The position numbers and the translations under genes are program-made. A model generated the notes under the pieces. It was not told the origin of the DNA and made no database searches. It saw nothing but the letters and a program-made list of their open reading frames with translations. Of a stretch of DNA of 20,000 nt, positions 8,341-16,298 are shown in pieces (positions within the stretch are counted from its first letter, which is position 1; each line of letters opens with the position of its first letter). Source of the stretch: a bacterium UBA4637 (GTDB lineage Bacteria; Bacteroidota; Bacteroidia; Bacteroidales; Bacteroidaceae). Location: assembly GCA_002405875.1 (NCBI GenBank), contig DHMR01000094.1, positions 1 to 20,000 on the forward strand, given 5' to 3'.

Positions 8341-9705
8341 ATGAAACTAAATAAAATATTCAGTTGGTTGTTTGTGGGCTTGATGGCAATTTCCGCCAGC
8401 ACGCTGACTTCTTGCGAAGACCAACCAGACAAGTTCGAGCTTACAGGAGGTGTTCCTACCGTGAACTACATCCGTATGCCATATTTGTCACAGGCAGATT
8501 CTCTACTCGACAAAGCGAGCCTCTCGTCTATCGTTTGCCTCGTTGGTAACAACTTGACAAGTATCAAGGAGCTCTATTTCAACGACCAGAAGGCACAGTT
8601 GAATACAAGTTACATCACCGACCATACCATGATTGTGCAGATTCCAGCCACAATCCCGACAGATGTAACCGACAAGATTTATATGGTGACACGTGACGGC
8701 GAAAAGGTAGACTATGATTTCCACGTGGTAGTACCTGCTCCAAATCCAACATCCATGTCTTGCGAATATGCCAAAGCAGGCGAGGACGTAACACTTTACG
8801 GCAACTACTTTGTAAACGATGCGAATGTTCCTCTCAAGGTAACAATGCCTGATGGACAAGAAATAACAGAATTCAAGAGCATCTCTCAAAGTGCCATCAC
8901 CTTTACCCTTCCAGAGTGCACCACCGAAGGTTCCCTCAAGGTTGAGACGCTTTACGGTGAGACCGAGACTTCATTCCATTATCTAGATTCTCGTGGCATG
9001 CTCTTCGACTTCGATACTCCTTGGGATGGAACCAATGTACTTGGCAACCATGGTTGGCACAAGCGAGACATCAAATCAGACGACACATCATTGAAAGGCA
9101 ATTTTGTTCAGCTTGGTGATGGTTCAGTTACCATGAGCGCAGACGGCGGCTGGGATGATACCAATTTCTCATTCGAGTACTGGGCAGGTTCTTGGGACAC
9201 CCCACAGAAAGTAAACGAAGGTGATGGTGTTGCATTGTACAACCTTGCAGACTTTACACATCCAGAGAATATGGCCCTAAAGTTTGAGATGTATATACCT
9301 TCTACCAATCCATGGTGTGCTGGAGCCATGCAGATTTGCTTTGAAGGCTTCGACAAAGTTTCTTTGTCAGGCAATGCTATTGATGGATTCTCCGGCACTG
9401 TAGCAGCAGCCAATGCTTATGTCTTCAATGGTGAAGGAAAGAATAAAGAAGGCGAATGGGGACGTGCCATGTACAGACCTTGGCAGACAACAGGTTCTTA
9501 TGACACAGGCAACAAATGGGTTACAGTTACCGTACCTCTTTCTAGCTTCAACCTCGACAGAACAGGTGCTTCATCATCAAGCGTACCAAGCCAGGTGAGC
9601 GATTTCGCCAGCCTCACCATGTTCGTTGTGGGTGGTGGCGTAAACGGTACCGAGTGCAAGCCAATCATCAAGATTGACAACGTCCGTGTGGTTCCTAATA
9701 AATAA
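8341..9705 (+). CDS. Surface glycan-binding lipoprotein, IPT/TIG plus C-terminal beta-sandwich
   Basis: Surface glycan-binding protein in the SusE/SGBP-B position, 454 aa. The lipoprotein signal ends LTSC with Cys25. Residues about 35-125 and 126-215 look like two IPT/TIG Ig-like domains; the strand pattern around IVCLVGNNLTSIKELYFND and the GEDVTLYGNYFVN segment are typical. The C-terminal part (about 220-454) starts LFDFDTPWDGTN and ends IIKIDNVRVVPNK, resembling the glycan-binding domain of SGBP-B proteins known from xyloglucan PULs. It is Trp-rich, which suits sugar stacking. No catalytic motif is seen. It sits 22 bp after susD. The likely role is to hold mannan or glucomannan at the cell surface and pass it to SusD and the surface enzymes. 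The family call is fairly secure; the ligand is inferred. Confidence 0.82.
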   Translation: MKLNKIFSWLFVGLMAISASTLTSCEDQPDKFELTGGVPTVNYIRMPYLSQADSLLDKASLSSIVCLVGNNLTSIKELYFNDQKAQLNTSYITDHTMIVQIPATIPTDVTDKIYMVTRDGEKVDYDFHVVVPAPNPTSMSCEYAKAGEDVTLYGNYFVNDANVPLKVTMPDGQEITEFKSISQSAITFTLPECTTEGSLKVETLYGETETSFHYLDSRGMLFDFDTPWDGTNVLGNHGWHKRDIKSDDTSLKGNFVQLGDGSVTMSADGGWDDTNFSFEYWAGSWDTPQKVNEGDGVALYNLADFTHPENMALKFEMYIPSTNPWCAGAMQICFEGFDKVSLSGNAIDGFSGTVAAANAYVFNGEGKNKEGEWGRAMYRPWQTTGSYDTGNKWVTVTVPLSSFNLDRTGASSSSVPSQVSDFASLTMFVVGGGVNGTECKPIIKIDNVRVVPNK

Positions 9706-9725
9706 TCTTCAAAAAAGAAACAAAC

Positions 9726-12176
9726 ATGAAAAAGATCAAGAATATATTAGCACTGTTAGTGGTAGCCCTCATGGGGCTATCGCTGGCAGCCTGCAGCGAG
9801 GATGATCTCGACACCAACCAGTATCAGAAAGGTGTTCACCTCAATGTATATGGTCCTCAGCCTGTGATGCGTGGTGGTCAGCTCCGCTTCTTGGGTAGTA
9901 ACCTCGACCAAATTGCGCAGGTTCAGATTCCTGGTTGTGACCCTATCACCAACATCGACGTGGTAACAGCTGGTATACCTAGTGAAATCAGAGTTACCTT
10001 GCCTAAGGATGGCCCTGAGGTAGGATATGTCAAGCTCATCACCAAGACTGATGAGGAAATCACAACCAAGACTCAGCTCACCTACGAGGAGCCTATCGTC
10101 TTCGACTCATTCTCTCCTGCTAGCATCATGCCAGGCGAGACCTTGACTATCGAAGGTGATTACCTCAACCTCGTTCACATGATAGAATTTGCTGACGGCG
10201 TACAGATTCCAGAGAAGGATTTCGTATCTCACTCTCGCTATAAGATTGAGGTTAAAGTTCCTGAGGAAGCACGCACAGGCAAGATTCAGCTCTTCGACAT
10301 AGACTTGACTACTGTTGAAGACCCAACACAGGCACTCTACAACATCATGGAGTCAGAAGATGCACTCAACGTAGGTACTCCTACCATCACCAAGTGGGCT
10401 TCTCCACGTGGCGAGGCTGAGTTGACAGGTAATGTTACAGCCAAGATGGGTGAGACCATCACCGTAACTGGTGCTCATTTTGGTTTGGTTAGCAAGCTCC
10501 GCTTCACTCCTAAGCCAGCTGAAGAGTTGACAGGAGTAGATAAGTTGGCTGACGAGTACGACATAGAGGATTTCACCATCAACGAAGACGGCACTGTCTT
10601 GAAATTCACACTCCCTGCAGAGGCTGCAGATGGAGATTTTAAGCTCATTGCTCGCTCTGGTGTCGAGATTCCTGTAGGAACATTGACAACTGTAGCTCCA
10701 ACCAACTGTGTTGCAGCGCCTTCTCCTGTGAAGGCTGGCCAGCCATTGGTAATCACTGGTAAGGACCTCGACGTTGTCAACTCTATCGAAATGACAAACG
10801 TAGAGGATGAGATTAAGTTCACAGTTAATGCCGATGGCACTCAGCTCACTATCGAGAGCGTACCAGAGACAGCACAAGAGGGCAAGCTCGTATTGCGCAT
10901 GAAGAATGGCAAGGGCGTAGAAGTTCCTTTCACGCTTGTTAAGCCAGTTGTAACAGGATATGACAATAATCCTGTAAGTGCTGGCGGCGTACTCACCATC
11001 AAGGGTACAGACCTTGACCTTGTTAAGAAGGTACAGTTCGGAGAAGGCACTGACGAAGTAGAGGTAAAGGCTTCGGAGGATGGCAAGAGCATCACACTTA
11101 CCGTTCCTATGAATGCTGTATCAGGCAAGCCTACCCTAACTTTGGCTAATGGAACAACCGTAGAAGGTCCAGAATTAAAGGTTGAAGAGGCTGTATTCTG
11201 CTACATTACAGAAATGCCTGATTTCTCAAACAAGGAGACTACTCCGGAGGCAGGTAGTACAATGACTGTACCTGTAAAGAATGGCGACAAACTCGAAAGC
11301 GTATGGGTTAACGGCAAGAAGGTAAATCACGTTTATGCAGAGAAAACCTCCATGCTTACCATTGCCATCCCAACAGATGCTAGTGCAAGCTCTAAATTGA
11401 AGTTAGTTTCTTCTAATGGCGAGATTGAATATGATATTAGTGTAATCCCTGCAGGCAGTATCACAAGAACACTCATGAATGGTCCATTAGACCTTGCTGG
11501 TTGGTCAGCAAATACACAAGGTTTGATTGCACAAGACGCTTTGGACAACATTCCTGATGGCGCATCAGTTGTTCTAAAGGTTAAATATACTCCAACAGCA
11601 GACAATGTTCAACTCAAAGGTCAAGATGGAAACTGGAAAAACATCGACCTTGATAACGGCGAGATGAAGGAGCATGTTTATCAATTAGACGCAAATGCAA
11701 AGGAATTCACTCTTCCTCTGTCAGCTGCCGTGATTGCTACCCTCAAGGAAAGATCTACAAATTGGGGTGGTCTCATCATCTTCAATGGTACAGGTGCCAT
11801 CATCAATAAGATTGAGGCAGAAATCACCATTCCACAAGAGAAGACTATTTGGAGCGGTAAAGCTGAGATTGTAGGTTGGGGTGGAAACCAAGACCTTGCA
11901 TGGGGTGGATATGATTGGAGCACAGTAAAGCCAGGCTCAATCGTACGTTTCTATTATGGCAAGCCAAATCCAGGTTCTTGGGGTTGCTTGAGCCTTCGTC
12001 ATGGTGATAGCTGGGGCAATCTCCCTGCGCCTATTCCTGGTCAATATGATTTCCCAGCCGACGAGGGAGCCATCGAAGTTACCATGACTGCTGAAATCAT
12101 CAAAGACTTGGTTGACAATGGTGGACTTGTAATGACGGGCGACAACGCCATCATCACAAAGATAACCATCGAGTAA
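9726..12176 (+). CDS. Large multi-Ig (IPT/TIG) surface glycan-binding lipoprotein
   Basis: 816-aa lipoprotein with Cys23 after LSLAAC, and a Ser/Glu/Asp start typical of surface-exposed Bacteroidota lipoproteins. By eye it has six Ig-like units of about 85-105 residues, starting near 35, 122, 217, 323, 405 and 488. Several share a pattern such as VKAGQPLVITGKDLD, VSAGGVLTIKGTDLD or IMPGETLTIEGDYLN, as in IPT/TIG domains. Two related modules follow, at about 581-700 and 706-816; the second starts TIWSGKAEIVGW and is rich in Trp. Both end in a similar strand pair (GTGAIINKIEAEI and GDNAIITKITIE), which suggests tandem duplication of a carbohydrate-binding module. No catalytic residues are seen. 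It lies between the SGBP and the GH26 enzymes in the operon. A long Ig stalk presenting glycan-binding modules away from the membrane is the likely design. Confidence 0.75.
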   Translation: MKKIKNILALLVVALMGLSLAACSEDDLDTNQYQKGVHLNVYGPQPVMRGGQLRFLGSNLDQIAQVQIPGCDPITNIDVVTAGIPSEIRVTLPKDGPEVGYVKLITKTDEEITTKTQLTYEEPIVFDSFSPASIMPGETLTIEGDYLNLVHMIEFADGVQIPEKDFVSHSRYKIEVKVPEEARTGKIQLFDIDLTTVEDPTQALYNIMESEDALNVGTPTITKWASPRGEAELTGNVTAKMGETITVTGAHFGLVSKLRFTPKPAEELTGVDKLADEYDIEDFTINEDGTVLKFTLPAEAADGDFKLIARSGVEIPVGTLTTVAPTNCVAAPSPVKAGQPLVITGKDLDVVNSIEMTNVEDEIKFTVNADGTQLTIESVPETAQEGKLVLRMKNGKGVEVPFTLVKPVVTGYDNNPVSAGGVLTIKGTDLDLVKKVQFGEGTDEVEVKASEDGKSITLTVPMNAVSGKPTLTLANGTTVEGPELKVEEAVFCYITEMPDFSNKETTPEAGSTMTVPVKNGDKLESVWVNGKKVNHVYAEKTSMLTIAIPTDASASSKLKLVSSNGEIEYDISVIPAGSITRTLMNGPLDLAGWSANTQGLIAQDALDNIPDGASVVLKVKYTPTADNVQLKGQDGNWKNIDLDNGEMKEHVYQLDANAKEFTLPLSAAVIATLKERSTNWGGLIIFNGTGAIINKIEAEITIPQEKTIWSGKAEIVGWGGNQDLAWGGYDWSTVKPGSIVRFYYGKPNPGSWGCLSLRHGDSWGNLPAPIPGQYDFPADEGAIEVTMTAEIIKDLVDNGGLVMTGDNAIITKITIE

Positions 12177-12213
12177 ACCTTATTTATATTAACAAACAAA
12201 AACAAAGATAACT

Positions 12214-13605
12214 ATGAGAAAAAATCATATATTATCAGCGCTGGCAATGGCAGCAGTGACCTTCGGGGTCACTGCTTGCGCCGACACTGACGCTCAATAC
12301 AGCATCCCTGATGTAGATGCCCCTCAGTTCGTGGCTTCTACACCTGAGGTTGGAGCTGGAAACGTGAAACGAGGCAATGTAACTGTTACCGTGAAATACG
12401 ACAAGCGTGTGTTCTTCGCTTCACAGGATAAAGACAAAATCGAGGTAAGTGGAGGTGCATTGACCAACGCCATTGTATATGGAACAGACAGTTTGCTCAC
12501 CATGACACTGAATGTTCCTAATCGTGGACAAAACGTAACTATTACAGTTCCTGAGGGCGTAGTTACCAATAGTCAAGGCAAGCCTGCTGCATCTGTCAAT
12601 GTTAACTTCACCACAACCGACCTCGACAAGACTCCAGTGATGGCAACTAGCGCCTCTGCAAAGGCTCTCTACAATTACCTCTTGGAGAACGTTGACAACA
12701 AGATTATCTCTGGTATGATGGCCAACGTGGCTTGGAACCAAGATTGTGCCGACAAGGTAAATGAATGGACAGGTAAGTATCCAGCCATCAATGGTTTCGA
12801 CTATCTCCACATGGCAGCGAGCAAGGCTGGTGCCAACTGGATCAACTACAAGGACATCACTCCTGTCAAGAATTGGTACGACAACAATGGTATCGTTCAG
12901 TTGATGTGGCACTGGAATGTTCCTAAGAGCGAGCCTAAGACTGGTCTCGACCCTAACAAAGATTACAATTGCTACATCAAGACTAATGACAACGACGGCA
13001 CAACCTTCGATGCAGCCAATGCTTTGACAGAAGGCACATGGGAGAACGAGGTATGGAAGGATGATATGAAGACCTTGAAGGAATATCTCACGCTCTTGAA
13101 GGACGCCAACATCCCAGTACTTTGGAGACCTTTCCACGAGGCAAGCGGCAAATGGTTCTGGTGGGGCAAGGACGCAGAAAGCTTCAAGAAGCTCTGGATT
13201 GAGATGTACAACGAGTTGAAGGACGCAGGTCTCGACAACCTCATCTGGGTATGGACAAGCTGTGGCAAGGACAACGATTGGTATCCTGGCGATGCTTATG
13301 TAGACGTTGTAGCTCGTGACCTCTATGGAGACAACGAGTCAACCTGCGCTACCGAATACTCCGACCTTGGCGCTACCTATGGCAACAAAATTGTTACCCT
13401 CGGTGAGTGTGGTTACAGCACTTATACCACTAGCCAGATAGCCACCATCAGCAAACAGTGGAACGCTGGAGCCAAGTGGAGCTGGTTCATGGTATGGTAC
13501 AACGACGAAGACAGTCATACCTATCACTCTACACAGGAGTGGTGGCAAGACGCTATGTCTCAGCCAAATGTGATCACTCGTGATCAGGTTCCTAGTATGA
13601 AGTAA
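12214..13605 (+). CDS. GH26 beta-mannanase lipoprotein with N-terminal Ig-like domain
   Basis: 463-aa lipoprotein with Cys22 after VTAC. Residues about 31-137 form a Big_5-like Ig domain (start APQFVASTPEVGAGNV, end ASVNVNFTTTD). The GH26 barrel occupies about 140-463. The acid/base motif WRPFHEASGKWFWWG has Glu309 and the likely nucleophile motif TLGECGYS has Glu398. The usual HEMNG is HEASG here, a form also found in Bacteroidota GH26 enzymes, with the His-Glu pair kept. The spacing of 89 residues between the two Glu is shorter than the 107 in the GH26 at 57-1217, indicating a different loop arrangement. Lipidation and position among surface binding proteins suggest a surface endo-mannanase that makes the oligosaccharides imported by SusCD. 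It lies 37 bp after the multi-Ig protein and 11 bp before the next GH26. Confidence 0.9.
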   Translation: MRKNHILSALAMAAVTFGVTACADTDAQYSIPDVDAPQFVASTPEVGAGNVKRGNVTVTVKYDKRVFFASQDKDKIEVSGGALTNAIVYGTDSLLTMTLNVPNRGQNVTITVPEGVVTNSQGKPAASVNVNFTTTDLDKTPVMATSASAKALYNYLLENVDNKIISGMMANVAWNQDCADKVNEWTGKYPAINGFDYLHMAASKAGANWINYKDITPVKNWYDNNGIVQLMWHWNVPKSEPKTGLDPNKDYNCYIKTNDNDGTTFDAANALTEGTWENEVWKDDMKTLKEYLTLLKDANIPVLWRPFHEASGKWFWWGKDAESFKKLWIEMYNELKDAGLDNLIWVWTSCGKDNDWYPGDAYVDVVARDLYGDNESTCATEYSDLGATYGNKIVTLGECGYSTYTTSQIATISKQWNAGAKWSWFMVWYNDEDSHTYHSTQEWWQDAMSQPNVITRDQVPSMK

Positions 13606-13616
13606 TAGTAACTATT

Positions 13617-14744
13617 ATGAGAAAACTACAAATAATAATGGCATGCCTTATGGCATGCCTTTTATTCTCTTGTGGCAAGAAGAAAGCCGACGACCCGATG
13701 GGCGACAACGGCAGGACCAAGCGCACGGAGAATCTGCTCTATCACCTCTCTGACATTACCAAGCAAGGCTACCTCTTCGGGCACCAGGACGCCACGCTCT
13801 ATGGCGAGGGTTGGGCAGACGACAGCGCCCGCTCGGATGTCGAGACCATTTGCGGTGACATGCCTGCCCTCGTAGGCTTCGAGATTGGGGGCATCGAGAC
13901 GGGCGACTCGCTCAACACCTACTCCACTCCATTCGAGCTCATCCGTAAGGAAATCATCAATCAGTACGACCGTGGCGGAGTGGTCACCATCTCTTGGCAA
14001 TGCAAGAACCCTGTAAAAGGCGGTTCCATCAAAGACATTATGGAAGACGGGAGCAAGCACGAGGCTTTCTTGGGATGGCTCGACAAGGTGGCAGAGTTTA
14101 TGAAATCGCTCGAAACTCCATACGGGGTGAGAGTACCTGTTATCTTCCGCCCTTGGCAAGAGAATGGAGAGAACAAATTTTGGTGGAGCGACTCCCTTTG
14201 CACCAAGGAGCAGTATCTTGCCCTCTGGCAGATGACCAAGGAGCGATTTGAGAAGAATGATGTGGTGAACGTGCTCTATGCCTACTCTCCCGCCGCTCTA
14301 GAAGATGCCTCTGAAAACAAGTATCTGGAACGATACCCAGGCGACGATGCCATCGACATCCTTGGCATCAACTACTACTGCCATGCCGAGGAAGACGACA
14401 CGACGGCGCTATCCGCATTCTCCCAGACGCTGGGCAACAACCTGAAGATGTTGACCGCCATCGGCAAAAAGCATCAGAAGCCTATCGCCGTGACAGAGAC
14501 AGGCTACCGCAGCATCAAGTGCGACAAGTGGTGGACGCAATACCTATCCAAGGCGATTACGCCCTATCCTATCAGCTATGTGATGTTGTGGAGAAATGGT
14601 CATGAGCTCGCCAACCACTACTACGTTCCCTTCCCAGGACAACGCTCAACAGAGGATTTCGTCACCTTCTATAACGAGCCAAGAACATTGTTCCTCCATG
14701 ACGTGAACGGATTGTATCTTGAGCCAAGGAAAAAAGAAGAATAA
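13617..14744 (+). CDS. GH26 family lipoprotein with altered acid/base motif
   Basis: 375-aa GH26 family lipoprotein, Cys19 after LLFSC and a Lys-rich +2 region (GKKK). The fold-defining motifs resemble those of the GH26 at 57-1217: LFGHQDATLYGEGW, GGVVTISWQCKNP and ITPYPISYVMLWRNG. The acid/base segment reads RPWQENGENKFWW. Glu182 aligns with the catalytic Glu, but the preceding, normally invariant His is Gln181, and the following MNG/HTG stretch is replaced. The nucleophile motif AVTETGYRS has Glu294. Both catalytic Glu are therefore present and weak, altered or lost activity is possible. Codon choice appears more GC-rich than in the preceding gene. A 12-bp tandem duplication lies in the signal peptide. 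It is the last gene of the operon. Mannan-active GH26 is the best call; a binding-only role cannot be excluded. Confidence 0.85.
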   Translation: MRKLQIIMACLMACLLFSCGKKKADDPMGDNGRTKRTENLLYHLSDITKQGYLFGHQDATLYGEGWADDSARSDVETICGDMPALVGFEIGGIETGDSLNTYSTPFELIRKEIINQYDRGGVVTISWQCKNPVKGGSIKDIMEDGSKHEAFLGWLDKVAEFMKSLETPYGVRVPVIFRPWQENGENKFWWSDSLCTKEQYLALWQMTKERFEKNDVVNVLYAYSPAALEDASENKYLERYPGDDAIDILGINYYCHAEEDDTTALSAFSQTLGNNLKMLTAIGKKHQKPIAVTETGYRSIKCDKWWTQYLSKAITPYPISYVMLWRNGHELANHYYVPFPGQRSTEDFVTFYNEPRTLFLHDVNGLYLEPRKKEE

Positions 14745-14777
14745 AATGGTTTCCCGAAAAATCTATCACACATAATA

Positions 14778-14806
14778 AAGCGCCCCGCCATCACGGCGGG
14801 GCGCTT
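14778..14806. terminator. GC-rich hairpin between convergent operons
   Basis: AAGCGCCCCGCC (14778-14789) and GGCGGGGCGCTT (14795-14806) form a perfect 12-bp stem with a 5-nt loop, 33 bp past the end of the plus-strand GH26 and 61 bp past the stop of the minus-strand GH5_7. The symmetry and location fit a bidirectional terminator for converging transcription. The U-tract is poor on the plus strand and better on the minus strand (TTTATTATG). Confidence 0.8.
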
Positions 14807-14867
14807 ACAATTACTAACTAACTTCAATCTACTATTCTTTTACTCAAAAAACTATTTGTAAATGTTT

Positions 14868-16151
14868 CTATTTTCCTATTTTGTTCATTCTCTCCACCTG
14901 GCTCTTCACCACCTCTAGCGTACTCTTGTCGGTGGCGAAGACAGAGTTCAATCCTTGGGCTTCCTGGGCGGGATCACACATATAGTCATCGCCTACCTGC
15001 CACATCTCATGCTTAGGAACAGCATAGCCACCCCATCCCCAGAAGTTGCAACCTGCAAAGTAACCACCGGTCTCGGCATTGTCTGCCACCAAGCTGAACA
15101 CATACTTATAATATCCGTCGCGCCCTTGGGTGGTCGATGTGGGAGAGAAAGAGAAGCCGTCTCTTGGATAGCCGAACTCCTCCATCACCAATGGTTTGTT
15201 GATGCGGGCACATACAGCCAAGTGATTGTCGATATACTCCTTGGTGTTCTTGCAAGCCACCCCGAGGTCTTCTACCAAATGGTCAGGACGCGCCCAACTC
15301 CAATTGTATGGCCAAAGGTGGATGTTGCAATAGTCGATGTTCTTGTCGGCACAGATGCGCTCATAGCAATTGATGTCGTTCTCACAACCCCAACTGCCCT
15401 CGCTACCAATGCTAATCAAGTGATTTTTGTCGAGCGAGCGAATCAACTTGCTAGCCTCAGCAAGCCATTTCTCGAAAGCAGGCAACTGTTCGGTCTTGAA
15501 GGCACGAGGTTCGTTACCAATCTGCCAAGACATGATGGCAGGGTCGTCCTTGTACTTTTTATTCGTATATCTATTGGTTCTCGTAAGTATGAATCGTACA
15601 TAGTCATAGAAAAGCTGATGCGCCTTCTCGCATGATGCATATTTTGACACGAAGTCCATGAAGGCTGGATAGCCATCCTCGTTAGGGCGCGGAGCCTTGC
15701 CCAAACCCGCTTGCTCCAGATAGTAGCCATATCCACCACTCCACTCCCAAGAGTTGTTGAGGTAGAGCACAGCCACCATCTTTCTCTTCCCCATCTCCAT
15801 CAAGAGATAGTCGAGACCTGCCAAGATGGTATCGTTGTATACGCCCGGAGCCTCCTGCAGGGTTGGCTCCACCTTGGTCTTCACCCCACGCTTGCCGTCG
15901 CTACCCACAAGGATGCGCAGGTTGTCGATGCCCATCGACTTCATCTTGTCGAGTTCCTTGCAGAGCCTTTGACGATTGCCGCCCTGCCCCTCCGAGCCGA
16001 GGATGGCGCCATACCAGAAATTGGTGCCCACATAATAATAAGGTTTGCCATCGCGCACGAAATGTCCGTCCTTCACCTTCACGAAATCTGATTTCGCAGA
16101 AAGGTTGCATGTAGCCAAAGCCATCATCAGTAGTATGAATATCTTTTTCAT
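14868..16151 (-). CDS. GH5 (subfamily 7-like) endo-beta-mannanase, exported
   Basis: 427-aa GH5 clan A hydrolase most like subfamily 7 (mannan endo-1,4-beta-mannosidase). The signal peptide is about 20 residues, ending NLSA; the Cys in it lacks a good lipobox. Early barrel motifs are VRDGKPYYYVGTNFWYG and MGIDNLRILVGSDG. The acid/base is Glu214 in WQIGNEPRAF and the nucleophile is in VMEEFGYPRDG (Glu324-Glu325, most likely Glu325). Length and motif order are normal. It should cut internal beta-1,4-mannosidic bonds, complementing the GH26 enzymes. It is transcribed convergently to the SusC operon from its own promoter at 16198-16205. A terminator for the upstream GH5 lies between them, so it looks like a single-gene unit. 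Periplasmic or secreted location is inferred. Confidence 0.92.
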   Translation of the reverse strand: MKKIFILLMMALATCNLSAKSDFVKVKDGHFVRDGKPYYYVGTNFWYGAILGSEGQGGNRQRLCKELDKMKSMGIDNLRILVGSDGKRGVKTKVEPTLQEAPGVYNDTILAGLDYLLMEMGKRKMVAVLYLNNSWEWSGGYGYYLEQAGLGKAPRPNEDGYPAFMDFVSKYASCEKAHQLFYDYVRFILTRTNRYTNKKYKDDPAIMSWQIGNEPRAFKTEQLPAFEKWLAEASKLIRSLDKNHLISIGSEGSWGCENDINCYERICADKNIDYCNIHLWPYNWSWARPDHLVEDLGVACKNTKEYIDNHLAVCARINKPLVMEEFGYPRDGFSFSPTSTTQGRDGYYKYVFSLVADNAETGGYFAGCNFWGWGGYAVPKHEMWQVGDDYMCDPAQEAQGLNSVFATDKSTLEVVKSQVERMNKIGK

Positions 16152-16197
16152 TTATTTCCTTATTTAGATTTTAATTTATCTTTTTAGATTTCTGGTG

Positions 16198-16205
16198 CAA
16201 ATTTA
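16198..16205 (-). promoter_or_regulatory. Promoter -7 box for the GH5_7 gene
   Basis: The minus strand reads TAAATTTG, matching TAnnTTTG, 46 bp upstream of the GH5_7 start and directly after a terminator-like hairpin. The -33 region is not clear. Confidence 0.55.
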
Positions 16206-16239
16206 AGGAAAAAAGACAAGAAAGCATGATACTTTCTTG
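16206..16239 (-). terminator. Intrinsic terminator of the GH5_4-like gene
   Basis: On the minus strand CAAGAAAG and CTTTCTTG (arms at 16232-16239 and 16217-16224) form an 8-bp perfect stem with a 7-nt loop, followed by TCTTTTTTCC. This is a good rho-independent layout, about 60 bp after the stop of the 16299-17612 gene. Confidence 0.75.
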
Positions 16240-16298
16240 CCCTTTATACATACTATTCTAAACTAACTAATAATTTTCACGATTAGTCCTGAAAATCC

